Source: Taxillus chinensis (taxonomy: Eukaryota > Streptophyta > Magnoliopsida > Santalales > Loranthaceae). Taken from it: DNA of 64,000 nt. Position 1 is the stretch's first letter; each line of letters starts with the position of its first letter. A program made the translations under genes and the position numbers. Positions 33,691 through 45,275 of this stretch are shown here, in pieces. The notes beneath the pieces were generated by a model, which ran no database searches, was not told the DNA's origin, and was given only the letters and a program-made list of their open reading frames with translations. The stretch covers positions 16,604,562 to 16,668,561 of the forward strand of contig CM042089.1 in NCBI GenBank assembly GCA_023512835.1, read 5' to 3'.

Positions 33691-34426
33691 TTTCTCTTGG
33701 TGGTAGTTTAACCGCTTGGGTAGGAACCAGGTGGCTAAATAATTTGCTATGTCGGCAAACCAAGGAAGATGATGCACCTCAAACAACTTCTCATCAGGAA
33801 AGTCATCTACAATGGGTAGAGACTTAGGTGCATTCTCCACACGGGAGAGGTGATCAGCCACGAAATTTAGGGCTCCCTTTGTGTCTCTAATTTCATGGTC
33901 AAATTCTGTAAGAGGAGAACCCATCTAATCAAGCGTGGCTTAGCTTCTTTTTTAGCAAACAAATATTTCAATGCAGCATGATCGGTATAAACAATGACTT
34001 TAGACCCCAAAAGGTAGGGTCTAAACTTGTTGCGACCATAAACCACGGCTAGCAACTCTTTCTCGATGGTGGTATAGTTCTGTTGAGCATCATCTAAGGT
34101 CTTATTAGCATAGTAAATGACCCTAAACACCTTGTCTCGCCTTTGCCCTAAGACTACCCCCACAAGATAATCACTCGCATCACTCATTAGCTCAAAAGGC
34201 CGAGCCCAGTCAGGTGTGACTATAACAGTGCGATGACTAACTTACCCTTGAGGATGTTAAAAGCTTCTAAGCAATCTGCATTAAACTCAAAGCTTGTGTC
34301 TTTTTCTAACAACCTACTCATGGGTTTTGCAATTTTTGAGAAGTCCTTAATGAATCTCCTATAAAAGCCAACATGGCCAAGGAAACTTCTCACTCCTTTT
34401 TCATTGGTTGGAGGTGGCAGTCTCAA
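33691..34426 (-). pseudogene. E2 RNase H and connection
   Basis: [22 protein letters not shown] (connection), [39 protein letters not shown] and [17 protein letters not shown], ending near [10 protein letters not shown]. Frameshifts near 34200-34220 and near 33900. Confidence 0.9.
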
Positions 34427-36476
34427 TAGTGGAGATTTTTGCCTTGTCTACCTCCAAACCATGTGCGACACCTTGTGCCCTAGAACTATCCCCTCGGTTA
34501 CCATGAAATGGCATTTCTCCCAATTTAGGACTAGTTCCTTCTCCTCACATCTCTCTAAGACCACATCTAGATTTCTCAAGACCTTGTTGGTAGGAGGAAC
34601 CAAACACCGAGAAGTCATCCATGAAGACCTCCATGATCTCCTCAACCAAACCCTGAAAAATAGCCACCATACACCTTTGAAAGGTGGCAACGGCATTACA
34701 AAGCCCAAATGGCATTCTCCTAAATGCAAATGTGCCAAAAGGGCACGTGAAGGTGGTCTTTTCTTGGTCCTCAGGCTTAACCATGATCTAATTATACCCG
34801 AAATAGCCATCTAAAAAGCAAGAGTGACTATAGCCAGCTAACTTATCCAACATTTGGTCAATGAAAGGAAGAGAAAAATGATCCTTCCTAGTAGCCTTGT
34901 TCACCTTTCTATAGTCAACACACACTCTCCACCCCGTCACAGTGCGAGATGGGATCAATTCATTTTTCTCATTCTTAATCACGGTCATGCCCCCTTTCTT
35001 GGGCACAACATGCAATGGACTCACCCACTCACTATCAGAAATAGCATAAATTATCCCCGCATTTTTCCATTTTAAAATTTCTTTTCTAACAACTTCTTTC
35101 ATGGCAGGGTTTAATCTTCTTTGTCTTTCAGCAGTGGGTTTAAAATCATCATTCATCAAAATTTTATGCATGCAAATCCCTGGACTAATACCCCTAATGT
35201 CTTCGATGTTCCATCCTAGGGCCTTTTTGTGTTTCCTAAGGACTTCTAGCAATTGAGTACACTCCACATCATTCAAATTAGAAGCAACAATGACAGGGAA
35301 TTTATTTGTAGAGTCTAGAAATTCATACCTTAGGTGTCCAGGCAGCTCCTTCAGTTCGGGAGCTGGAGGCACGTCATCTTCTTTCTCCTCCTCAGCTTGC
35401 TCCAAAGAGTTTGTAGTTTGCTCATCTTCCTCAGCTGTCAAGTACATCTCTTCATCTCGTTGAGCTTCTAAGAGCTGAAGGGCTCCATTATTGGTGGTGG
35501 TAATTTCTTCTGCCAAGTAGTCTTCCACCAATTCCTCAAGGTCTTCAACCCAAAGGCAGTCCTCCTCCTCTTGACCTTGCAAAGCCTTCCCCATGTGGAA
35601 GACTAAAGTCTCCTCATTAATTCTCAGAGTTAGCTGCCCTTGAGCAACATCAATCAATGCACAACCCGTTCTGAGAAACGGTCTTCCAAGGAGTAGCTGA
35701 ACTCCTCTATCTTCTTCCATCTCCAAAACTACAAAGTCTGCTGGAAATATGAAGGAGCCCACTTTAATTAGCACATCTTCAATGATTCCTTCAGGTCTTC
35801 CAGTGGACCGGTCTGCGAACTGCAATGATATGGAAGTGGGCTTCATGCCCTTAAGCCCAAGCTGCTTGTACAAAGCAAAGGAAATCAAATTGATGCTGGC
35901 CCCTAAATCACATAGGGCCTGCTGCTGCGGTGCATTGCCAATCACACAAGGGAGATTAAAACTGCCCGGATCTTTATGCTTGATGGGCAAACTCGTTGAA
36001 CAACACCTGCTCACCTCGTTAGTGATCGCCACCGTCTCATGATCCCCATATTTCCTCTTCTTTGTCACAAAATCTTTGATGTATTTTCTGTACATAGGCA
36101 TCTGCTCCAAGATTTCCACAAATGGAATGTTAATTTCAAGCTTCTTGAACAAACTCAGGAAGCGCTCATACTCTTCCTCAACCCTCTGGTTCCTCAGCCT
36201 CTGAGGAAATGGCATAGTAGGCCTGAGCTCTTGCCTCTGTTCTTCAGCTTTTCTGTCTTGACTATGCTGCTTGTCCTTCTTTTCTTGCACTCTTTCTTCT
36301 TCTTTATCTGATTTTCCTTGGTCTTCAGCTTCCAAGGGTCTGCTTTGTTCTTCTGGAATTGGCCTTTTCTTAGGCTCTTCAGCTTCCTTCAATGCTTTCC
36401 CACTCCTTAGAGTGATAGCCTTGCAACTCTCCTTGGGGTTCACCTCGGTGTCACTTGGAAAAGTGTTGGTGGACAC
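34427..36476 (-). pseudogene. E2 protease and reverse transcriptase, nearly intact
   Basis: Open for 562 codons from 36476 to 34788: gag-pol linker with CKAITLRSGK, KKLEINIPFVEILEQMP, protease LCDLGASINLIS (DLGAS complement at 35895-35909) and LLLGRPFLRTG, then the RT start with EWVSPLHVVPKKGGM and GWRVCVDYRKVNKATRKDH. A TAG at 34788-34790 stands where E1 has a Gln codon (GYNQIM). The same frame then continues through PFGTFAFRRMPFGLCNA and the catalytic FMDDFSVFG (about 34605) to a frameshift near 34590. In this family gag and pol look to be one frame. Confidence 0.94.
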
Positions 36477-37840
36477 CTTTTGATTAGCATTCTGCCATAC
36501 TCACAAGTAACTTCTCCATATTCTTAATTGAAGACTCCATACCATCTACCCTTTCCTTCAGATCACTCACCTCTCTTCTAGCTGTCTCATCATCATGCTG
36601 ATATGTTCTTCTTTGCTGTTGAGGCTGAGGCTGCTGTTGCTCGAATCCAGGAGGTGGATGTAAGAAATTATCGAGTAGCATACGGATTTTGCTTCATCCC
36701 CGGAGGCACATATTTATACCGAGCTGATGTATCTCCCCCTCGGTTCCGATTCTTCCGATATCCCTGAGCTTGTTGTTGGTTCCGATTGTACCCTTGTCCT
36801 TGTTGGTGAGGATAATATTGCCGCTTCGGTATAAGCCTTTCCCTCCAATATAATTTGCATCTTCAGCTCCACTCCATCCTTGCTCGCCCATCGGTGAGGC
36901 GTGTTGTGATCCTTCAACTTTAAGAGCCAACACTTCCATGCTTTTCGCTAGGGCTTGAATCTCGTGCTTGCATATCATTGGAAGAATTATCAATCAAGCT
37001 ATCTTCTCCCTTGGCTTTGAAGTATGCACATTAGACCACCGCCAATCGGCTAATGACAGCCTCTCCAGGAGCTCTGCTTGCTACGTCAGGCTCTAGATTC
37101 ATCAAGCATCCTCCAAGAAATTGCATTCACCTTATCTTGTGAGTGAGACCGAAGACCTGTGTAGAAAGATTCAATTTGAATCCACCGGGGTCTTCCATGA
37201 TCAGGGCATTTACTCACTAAGTCTTTGAAACGCTCCCAAGCTTCATGAAGAGTCTCCATCTCATCTTGCCTGAATCGCTAATCTCCCCTCGAGCTGGATT
37301 ATCTTGGAAGGAGGGAAGTACTTTGACATGAACTTGGTCCGCATCTCCTCCCAAGTGTTGATTGAACCTGTTGGTAGATCGTTGAACCAGCCAAGAGCTC
37401 TATCCCTTAAAGAGAAAGGGAAAAGCCTTAGCTTTATTGCCTCCTCCGACACATTGTTGATCTTGATGGTGTCGCACACCTGGTAGAACCTCATCAAATG
37501 CTGGTGCGGATCATCCACGGCTGTTCCTCCAAACGCGTTGTTGCTCACCATGTTGATCAATGCCGACTTCACTCAAGCTATTTGCTTGGACTCTTGTCTG
37601 CCGAATCCCAGAATAATGGTCTGACATCATTGGCCTCGCATAATCTAAGAAGGTTCTGGGCATAAACCTATTACCCTCTTCTTCTGGATATTGGCCATTG
37701 TAATTGGCCCCTCCTTGTGGTGCACCACCATCAGGTCTGAGATCTGCCATCAAATCACCTACGGATTGCTCCAAGCCTTGTAATGCTTCGTCAGCCTCAC
37801 GTGCTGCTTCCCTAGCTGCTCTACGATGAGCTCTGAACAA
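36477..37840 (-). pseudogene. gag: E2 gag (Athila type)
   Basis: Starts MFRAHRRAAREAAREADEAL at 37840, with a coiled N-terminus. Capsid core NNAFGGTAVDDPHQHLMRFYQVCDTIKIN and LRLFPFSLRDRALGWFNDLP, MRTKFMSKYFPPSKI (37261-37572). C-terminal MLLDNFLHPPPGFE and a coil MESSIKNMEKLLVSMA (36484-36681). Several frameshifts (near 37511, 37261, 36990, 36690). Confidence 0.9.
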
Positions 37841-38072
37841 CCTTTCAGGTTCCCGAGTAAATTGTATATCCTCCTCTCTTTACATGCACAACTAGGAATC
37901 CTCAATGTATGTTCCTGTAAAACAACAAGAACACACCCAGCAGCTCCGAACAATGCAAAATAAACAAATAAAGCACACAAAATAATAGAAAACAAAAGAC
38001 AAAATAAACACCAAGATCAGAATTCAAACAATTTCACTCAATGTTGATTTTGAAAACTAGTTAACCGTTGAA

Positions 38073-38090
38073 TCCCCGGCAACGGCGCCA
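38073..38090 (-). other. E2 primer binding site (tRNA-Asp type)
   Basis: Reverse complement of TGGCGCCGTTGCCGGGGA, three bases from the 5' LTR. Exact Athila/Tat-type site. Confidence 0.95.
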
Positions 38091-38093
38091 ATT

Positions 38094-39594
38094 TGACAGA
38101 CAAGATTTTAGCCTCTCTAAAAGAGCTAGCTAATGTCGTTAAATCTCTCTTCAAGATAATAAATTCCCTAAGTTTGCATTAAAAGAATAGCAGCAAGCAA
38201 GGGGTCGAACTCACAGGGATTAGCCTAGTTTTCTAGTTCTCAAATCAAAGCACCCAATTACTATTGTTCTATAAAATGTCTTGGCAAAAAGTTTTCTTTT
38301 TTAAACTAAAGATCTAATTTTTATTTGATTTTCTGAATAAACAAAGAAAGTAAAGTGATTTTAAGATTAAGATTCAAGGATTAAAAGCATCTAGGGTCAC
38401 AATTTCAACTCCCTATGTTATCTCTACTGGTTCATGGTATTAGGGTTGTCTGATTGAAAACATGCTAAACACAAGCCAAGGACAACAAATGGTCATTGAG
38501 GTCCTTTTAAGAGTTGTATGCCAGAATGGTCATCTAAACACACAAACATGCAAAGCCAATAAATCATACTTGCAAAAGGATAATGATCACACCTAATACA
38601 AATAAGTTATGAATCTCAATCCGCCCTAGACTAGGGCTAAGAATACCAAGGTGTACATCCAAAGATAGAATTTAAGAACAGATTCATAAAACATGCAAAA
38701 CTCATTCATCCAAACCCAATATTCATAAACACAGCAAAGCAACAAGGGGGCTACATTGCTCCCCTAGATTAAAGAACTACTCACGCATGATTACCAAGCA
38801 AAACCATAGCAGAAAAGCTAAACATCTTCTTCTAATCCACGTGCACAAAGAAAGCTTCAAATCCAGGCTCCAAAATCCGCGACGGCCGGCTGCGACGGCT
38901 GCTCTCCTAGGTCAAGGACAGCCTCCAAGACGTGGAGCCTCTCTCTCTCTCTAAAAACGTGTAGGGGGTCTAGGGATAGGTTACATGGGGCGTGGAGGCT
39001 TTATTTATAGAGTTTGGATGGGCTTTGAGGCGTGTACCCTAGCCCATTTATCAAAACGGCGTAGTTTTGATAAGTAACACTCGAAACTTTAAAATCTCTA
39101 TCTTCCATCCACAATTTGGAGTTGGGCCTTCAAGAACAAATGATCAGCATGGAAAAACGATAAGATCGGTCCAAAAATATCTCTGCACGTCAATTTGCAC
39201 GTGATATGGTGAATTCACGTGCACCTCCAAATCAGCTCAAACTTCTCCCCAAGCTTCCTTGCATCCTGTAGAGGCCTGAGAGGCAAAAATAGGCTTGCAC
39301 GTGAAATGGGTGAATTCACGTGCAGCTCCAAATGCTCTGAAATTTCTGTGGTAGGTAGAGGACATCATTCTAAGAAACTTTTGTTCTTGCACGCTAATTG
39401 TTTGAGGCCATCTACTATGTCAAAAGTGAGCTCCAAAATCTGCCAAAACAGCTTAAAAACGCATGTATTTGCAAATAGCATCTTCCTAGGTGTTAGAGCA
39501 AATATATATGATATATGAAGCAATAAGGCTCTAATCATGCTGTTAAACATTCTAAATAAATACTAGAATAACAACATAAAATGCACGTTATCAA
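38094..39594 (-). repeat. E2 5' LTR
   Basis: 1501 bp; matches 26292-27791 with scattered single-base changes and small indels. Target duplication ACAAT follows at 39595. Confidence 0.95.
39002..39490 (-). promoter_or_regulatory. E2 U3 promoter block
   Basis: TATA box at 39002-39009 (complement TATTTATA), palindrome at 39049-39072 (arms TATCAAAAC/GTTTTGATA around GGCGTA), and a CACGTG-rich block 39180-39490. Its distal part (about 39280-39490) is nearly the same as U3 of chromovirus C (49545-49740). Confidence 0.65.
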
Positions 39595-40022
39595 CAATCT
39601 CGTTCACATACAGCTGACTTAAAACCCTGATGGAATCCCGCTCGTGGACCGCTAGAAAATGGGCTGACTTGGTGAGTCGATCCACAATCACCCAAATCAT
39701 ATCCTTCCTCCCAGTGGTGGGTGGAAGACCAGTCACAAAGTCCATCGCGATGTGGTCCCACTTCCACTCCACTATTGGCAACAACATGAAAATGCCGCGG
39801 CCGCCGATGCTCAGCTTTTACTTGTTGACAAGTGAGGCACCTCAAAACGAAAGTAGCGACGTCACGTTTCATCCCAGGCCACCAGAAATGCCTCCGAAGC
39901 GCATGGTACATCTTCGTGCCCCCCTGGATGCACAAAGAACTCCAGATTGATGAAACTCCCTCAACACCTCATCCCCGAGAGAAGAAGCTACTACCAAACG
40001 CCCTTGAATAGACAACTCATGC
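39595..40022 (-). pseudogene. A integrase N-terminal part
   Basis: Runs up to the E2 insertion. Shows GGTKMYHALRRHFWWPGMKRDVATFVLRCLTCQQVKAEH (zinc-binding region), WDHIAMDFVTGLPPT (first catalytic Asp) and VDRLTKSAHFLAV, ending LYVNEIV, which continues as RLHGVP at 26291. A frameshift near 39785 divides it. Confidence 0.9.
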
Positions 40023-40493
40023 TCAGGACCCTCCGCCGTCCTCCGATAGTTCGCCGGCCCTAAATACGGGCACGGAGAACGTCACACTTAATATCACCCA
40101 ACTGTCCCTCCCGGACTCGGCATACAACTCGGGTATAACCACCATAGGACCCAAAGATCGTCCTACCATCATCGACCCACAGTGCCGCAACCGTAACATG
40201 GCCAACTGCTCCATCAGCTTCCACTCCCTCACGACCACCTCAACCTTCCCTTTCCTGCTTAACGCGTCAGCCACAACATTACCCTTGCCTGGGGTATGGG
40301 CAAGGGTAAAGTCAAAGGTCTGCAGATACTCCACCCATCTCCTCTATCTCAGATTCAAGTCCCTCTGAGTAAAGACGTACTGAAGGCTCTTGTGATCCGA
40401 GAACACTACAAACTTCTCCCTCAAGAGGTAGTGCTGCCAACTCTTCAGGGCGAAGATGACAGCCGCCAACTCAAGGTCATGGGTAGGATAATT
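40023..40493 (-). pseudogene. A RNase H end and linker to integrase
   Basis: MEYLQTFDFTLAHTPGKGNVVADALSRK marks the end of RNase H (40250-40334). Upstream, [25 protein letters not shown] and DHKSL-like sequence (40340-40490) is readable in other frames. Confidence 0.85.
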
Positions 40494-41549
40494 CTACTCG
40501 TGAGGCTTCAACTGCCTCGATCCATAGGCTACCACACTGTGCTCCTGCATAAGCACACACCCCAAACTAACCCTGGACGCATCGCAAAATACCTCATACA
40601 GAATATCCTCCCTAGGCAACCTCAACACAGGTGCAGTGGTCAAACGGGTTTTGAGAGTCTCAAACGCCTGCTGGCACTTGTCTGTCCACTCAAACTTCAC
40701 TCCTTTCCTAGTCAATGCCGTCATAGGAGCCGCCAAACGGGAGAACCCCTCTACAAAATGACGATAGTACCCCGCCAAGCCAAGAAAGCCACGGATCTTA
40801 AAAACATTGGTTGGCCTCGCCCACGATGCCACAGCCTCAATCTTGGCTGGGTCCACCCTAACTCCCTCAGCTGACACCACATGGCCAAGAAAGTGAACCT
40901 CCTGCAGCCAAAACTCACACTTGCTAAACTTAGCAAACAGCTGCTGGTCCCTCCAGGTTTGCAACACTGTTGACAAATGCTCCACATGCTCCCTCTCGGT
41001 CTTGGAATACACCAAGATATCATCAATAAACACCACCACAAACGAATCCAAGTATGGAGCAAAGACCCGGTTCATCAAATGCATGAACACCGCTGGCGCA
41101 TTAGTGAGCCCGAAAGGCATCACTACCCACTCATAATGCCCATACCTGCACCGAAAAGCCGTCTTAGGGATGTCCTCCTCCCTAACCCTGAGCTGGTGAT
41201 ACCCCGACCGTAAATCTATCTTGGAAAACCACTGGGCCCCACTCAATTGGTCAAACAGGTCACCTATCTGAGGCAACGGATACTTGTTCTTCACATTCAC
41301 TGAATTCAGCTTCCTGTAGTCGATGCAGAGATGAAGCGTGCCATCTGCCTTCTTAGCAAAGAGCACCGGAGCACCCCAAGGTGAGGTACTCGGTCTGATA
41401 TACCCCTGGCCCACTAACTCCTCGATTTGCCTCTGAAGCTCCCTCAACTCGGCTGGCCCCATCCGATACGCTACTTGGGAAATCGGACCTGTCCCCGGCA
41501 CCAACTCAATGGTGAACTCCACATTCCTCTTAGGTGGCAAACTCCTCAA
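40494..41549 (-). pseudogene. A reverse transcriptase, intact frame
   Basis: 351 codons without a break: [22 protein letters not shown], the [19 protein letters not shown] block, [60 protein letters not shown], catalytic FIDDILVYS (about 41000-41030), [11 protein letters not shown], and into RNase H with [17 protein letters not shown] clear Tekay-type chromovirus RT. It ends at a stop before the rest of RNase H and lacks a start for separate expression. Confidence 0.94.
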
Positions 41550-41936
41550 CTCTTCAGGAAAAACATCCTAAAATTGGTCCACAACAGTGGGCCACACCCT
41601 CTTTTCCACCTTCCCTTCCTCGGCCAAAGGTCGGGCGCCAACCTGTGGGTAATGGCACCCCACTGGTCCAACACTAGCCCGGCTCGACTCGCCTCACGAT
41701 CCCACTCCCCTTGCAGGGTACAAGAGATTCCTGCGGGTGACACGAAGGATACACACCGCCGGTAACAGTCGATCTTGGCCTAGAAAGCCATAAGCCAATC
41801 CATACCCAAGATCAGGTCAAAAGTACGCAGAGGCATCACATGCAAATCGAAGCTCAGCTCCACATCACCCATGGTTAACACACAATCACGGCAAACGTAT
41901 CGCACCTCAATCATACCTCCCATCGGAGACTCTACA
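41550..41936 (-). pseudogene. A protease region, cut by B
   Basis: Readable as ESPMGGMIEVRYVCRDCVL, VELSFDLHVMPLRTFDLILGMDWLMAF, then AKIDCYRRCVSFVSPAGIS, with a stop replacing one codon near 41782. This is the region following the DTGAS active site, as in B at 45680-45900. B is inserted at 41937; CTACA (41932-41936) should be B's target duplication. Confidence 0.85.
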
Positions 41937-42009
41937 TGAAGGACCCGTACCTTGAGTTAGTCAGTTTTGCCTCCTGAGTAGAGTTTTTCTAGATTTTGAC
42001 CTAGTAAAT

Positions 42010-42444
42010 GGACTCCAATGAATTCACGTGCAAAAGGAAAGATGCTTAGAATGGTGTCCTCTATCTACCACAGAAGTTTCAGGCCAAATGGACATGTATG
42101 TGAGGTGCACGTGATATGGGTCCAATTCACGTGCAAGTGTGGTTGTCTTCTAAATGATGCAAGGAGGATAGGGGTGAAGTTTGAGAGCATTTGGAGTGCA
42201 TATGGAGTTGCACGTGAATTGGGGAATTCACGTGCAAATTGGCGTGCAGGCATATTTTTGCATGGTTCCCTTGGTTTTGACATTCTAAGGAACTTTCTCC
42301 AAAGGACCATGTTGAAATTCTGAGTATTTTGGCCTATAGGGGTGCGAAAAGGTGCTAACTTGTGTGATCAAAACTACGTCGTTTTGATGCTGGGATTCAC
42401 ATAATCAAAACTACGTCGTTTTGATGTTGTGTTGTCTATATAAG
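42010..42444 (+). promoter_or_regulatory. B U3 promoter block
   Basis: CACGTG motifs near 42024, 42107, 42128, 42211 and 42229 (the last two an inverted pair), then two copies of the palindrome with arms ATCAAAAC/GTTTTGAT around TACGTC (42358-42379 and 42402-42423), then TATATAAG at 42437-42444. The ACGT core of the palindrome is a typical bZIP target; role inferred. Confidence 0.65.
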
Positions 42445-43047
42445 GAGGAGAAGCCCTCTGTTTTAGGTTTAGGGTTCTCTTCAGCTGCTGCAGCCGTCGT
42501 AGAGAGAGAGAGCTAGAGAGAGAGAAGGAAGGGGAGTTGCCGGTTGCTGCCGGAGCATCTTGCGTGGGGAGGACGGCGTTTAGCGCGGGAGCAAGGAAGA
42601 TCTGTTTTAAGGTAGGGATTCTGTTCTTCCTAAGTCCTCCTCTGTCCTAGGGTCCTAGGGGCGAGAATATGAGTTATATCTGTTATATTATTTATATGTA
42701 AATTCATATAGGTGTGACCTCCTATATGAATGTTGGCCTTCAATGGCGATTTTGGTGTTTCGGTGTTTGTGTGATGCATGAAAAGTGTTTGATAAAATGC
42801 CTGTATGACATGCCTGCTACATGTTTGATGAAATGCCTGTGTGAACTTAGCTGTGTGTGTATGCCCATTATGTGTTTGGTATTATGTCCGGGTGACTGGA
42901 CTTGTGGTTTAGTGTATGTATGTATGCTGGATGTTTGCTCTATGGCCTAAATGGCTGGGTTGGTGCGCTTGTGAACGGGTGCACACCAAGTGTTTGGTTG
43001 TATGCTTGAGTGACCATGGTGTGTGGTGTGCTTGACTGTGGTATCTG

Positions 43048-43201
43048 GCCTGAAGAGGCGGTTAAACAACTTTGCCTGAGAGGCGGTTAAACCAGTGGCC
43101 TGAAGAGGCGGTTAAATCACTTGGCCTGAAGAGGCGGTTAAATCACTTGGCCTGAAGAGGCGGTTAAATCACTTGGCCTGAAGAGGCGGTTAAATCACTT
43201 G
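43048..43201 (+). repeat. 26 bp minisatellite in B LTR, six units
   Basis: Units with the core GCCTGAAGAGGCGGTTAAA; four of the six are nearly identical. The A and C LTRs have five each. Not a CRISPR array: units abut without variable spacers. Confidence 0.9.
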
Positions 43202-43716
43202 TGGATAAAGTGTTAGCCTGTGGCAGTGGAAGGTTGTAATTGATGTGGTTTTTATTATGTTTGTTGAAATTATTGTAACACAACACTGCACTTGTACACA
43301 TGGCATGTAGATGCTAGGAACATGGGATGGGTTGGGGAGACTTGATCCCTACTGAGCTGTGGTTGCTCACCCCTCCTACTATGTTTGCTTCTTTTCCAGG
43401 GACTTACAGGCGTTAGGTGGATACACCAAGGTGGAAGACCCTCTCCACTTTATTGTTCATTTCAGTAATGTACTTTTATGATTTATGTAACCCCAAGGAG
43501 GGGAATGTACTAAGGGATTGAACTGTAATCAGGGACTTGGTTGTTTTGTGAACCTTTGATGTTTTGGAATTAAATAAAGATGTGGCTTATTTGATTTATT
43601 GCAATTGTTAGACTTGCTTGTGTGGCATCCAGGAATCCAACCCCATTGCCCTCCGTGTGGGTGAATGGGGAGTCACGTACCGGTTTCCTCGGGTTGGAAA
43701 TCCGGGCGTGACAATA

Positions 43717-43728
43717 TGGTATCAGAGC
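43717..43728 (+). other. B primer binding site (initiator Met)
   Basis: TGGTATCAGAGC, three bases after the LTR end. Exact match to the usual initiator-Met site. Confidence 0.94.
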
Positions 43729-44121
43729 ATGGTCTAGTTGGCCTAGGGTAGTGGGCGGACTTGGTTATCTTGAGTCCTTTGGAGGAGCCTGGAGGGACAT
43801 GCCTGATCAATATGGTCCTCTTTGAGCCTCCAAGGTGTACTTAGGGTAGTCCAGTCTTGTGGTAGGATTTGCATGCATTGGCATTAGGGCACTAGTTGCA
43901 TTTGTTGTCATGTGTGAAGGATGTGCATAACATGATTATGTGTGAACTGTGCAACTCGAATATTCCAATGTGGACTGTCTTTGTGTGCAATATTGGTTGA
44001 TGCAATGGTTAAAATGTGTGTAATGCCATGTACGGCTTGACTTGATAATGAGGTAGAGGTAGTCAACTTGTTAGTAGTCAAACGCGTTCGACGTTTGTGC
44101 ATCTTACTTCATGTAGTAAGA
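43729..44121 (+). other. B leader
   Basis: Non-coding leader. Its first ~200 bp match C's leader (54430-54627 reversed); beyond that the two differ. Confidence 0.7.
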
Positions 44122-45275
44122 ATGCCACCGAGGAGAGTGACACGTGCGTCCGGGCGATGGCTGATGAGTCATCTGCCCATGAGGGTCCGGGTGCGGGACC
44201 ATCCGTTGGAGGGCATGCGTTATTACCGGCACGGCTACAAGAAGGCATCCGGGCGGAGGTACGAGAGCTACGGGAGGGACTCCGGCGGGACGTTCGGGAG
44301 GAGGTGTGCCGTGAGATGGCGGCACACGGCGGTGGTGCCACCACCACCACCGATGGGAGAGCCGCCTCGTGAGCGTAAGAGTTCGCTGGGTGGTGTACCG
44401 ACCCGTGCGGAGGATGACGTGGTGACACGGTTCCGAAAGGAACAACCTCCGTGATTTAAGGGGGGAGAAGATCCTGTGGTAGGCGAAGGGTGGTTGAGGC
44501 GGATTGAGCATGTTTTCTCCTTTCTCCTGCCCCTGGGAGGAGGATAAGGTGCGGCCGGCAATTCGGCGATGGAGGGGGGATGCTTTGGAGTGGTGGACGA
44601 GTGTAGCGGGGAGCCGTGCGGTGCAACTCATGTTTTGGGAGGAATTCTTGCAACTCTTCCATGATGAGTTCTTCCCGGAATCGGTGAGATGGCAGAAGAG
44701 GGAGGAATTTGGCAGCCTGAAGCAAGGATCAAAGACGGTGCCCGAGTATGAGCGGGAGTTCCGAAGCTTGAGTAGGTTTGCCCCCGAGACAGTGGCAAAG
44801 GAGGACCTGAAGGCCCACAAGTTCACTGTGGGTCTTAGGCCAGCCCTTAGGGAGAGGGTGGCGATTCTACGCTTGAGGACCTATCTTGAGGCCGTGGAGA
44901 CGGCCCGTATAGCCGAGAGAGAGCTGGATGGTGGGAGGCAGGCCCATCGGGGGCGCCCGGTTGCGAGTGGGCCTGATCGAGATGCGGGGTCCAAGAGGCT
45001 CAAGACGGAGGAGAGGGATAGCGAGTTCTTTTCGCGATCGGGGCCGGACATCTATGAACCCTGGGAGGTTCACCTTTGGCGGCGGAAGACAGGGTGGTCC
45101 ATCCGGGAGTCTACCGAGCGGATGCCACTGTCGTGGAGAGCAGGGTCACTTCAAAGGGGAGTGCCCCAAGAAGGACCGGCGATGCAACAACCGTGGACGA
45201 GAGGGTCATTTGCGCCGGGTTTGCAGGAGTGGCAACGGGGGAACAGGGGGGCACGACATCCAGCGTGAGGAGTGA
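44122..45275 (+). pseudogene. gag: B gag
   Basis: ATG at 44122 gives MPPRRVTRASGR, followed by a frameshift into a stretch with EVRELREGLRRDVREEV. The capsid core 44550-44950 is clear: RWRGDALEWWTSV, WEEFLQLFHDEFFPESVRWQKREEF, SKTVPEYEREFRSLSRFAPE, FTVGLRPALRERV. Two zinc knuckles near 45125-45225 in another frame (CHCRGEQGHFKGEC and CNNRGREGHLRRVC) have lost some metal ligands. Typical chromovirus Gag length and order, broken by at least three frameshifts. Confidence 0.9.

Larger units (their letters stand above)
26292..39594 (-). mobile_element. E2: complete Athila-type element, minus strand, best-preserved copy
   Basis: 13.3 kb. LTRs at 26292-27791 and 38094-39594, flanked by the duplication ACAAT (26287-26291, 39595-39599) within A's integrase gene. 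Same family and order as E1: gag, PR-RT, RNase H, IN, accessory ORF, tail. PR-RT runs 562 codons before a single in-frame stop. It supplies a second independent copy of the accessory C48-like ORF. Frames are decayed enough that it is not autonomous. Confidence 0.96.
23395..41936 (-). mobile_element. A: chromovirus (Tekay/Del-like), 3' portion, minus strand
   Basis: 3' LTR at 23395-25114, then pol read leftwards: integrase/chromodomain 25386-26291, interrupted by E2, continuing integrase, RNase H, RT and protease at 39595-41936. Removing E2 (TSD ACAAT) rejoins the integrase frame exactly. A is interrupted again at 41937 by B; its gag and 5' LTR must lie beyond the window's right edge. Single integrase stop codons and small indels show decay. 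Confidence 0.9.
41937..43713 (+). repeat. B 5' LTR
   Basis: 1777 bp, TGAAGGACCC (one base short of the TGTAAGGACCC in the 3' LTR) to CCGGGCGTGACA. Nearly identical to the visible 3' LTR part, so a recent insertion. Confidence 0.94.

Noticed and set aside
43048..43201. Possible CRISPR-like array
   Set aside because: Units abut without unique spacers and this is plant DNA; it is a minisatellite.
43717..43728. TGGTATCAGAGC as part of a tRNA gene
   Set aside because: It is the complement of the tRNA 3' end directly after an LTR; no tRNA arms surround it.
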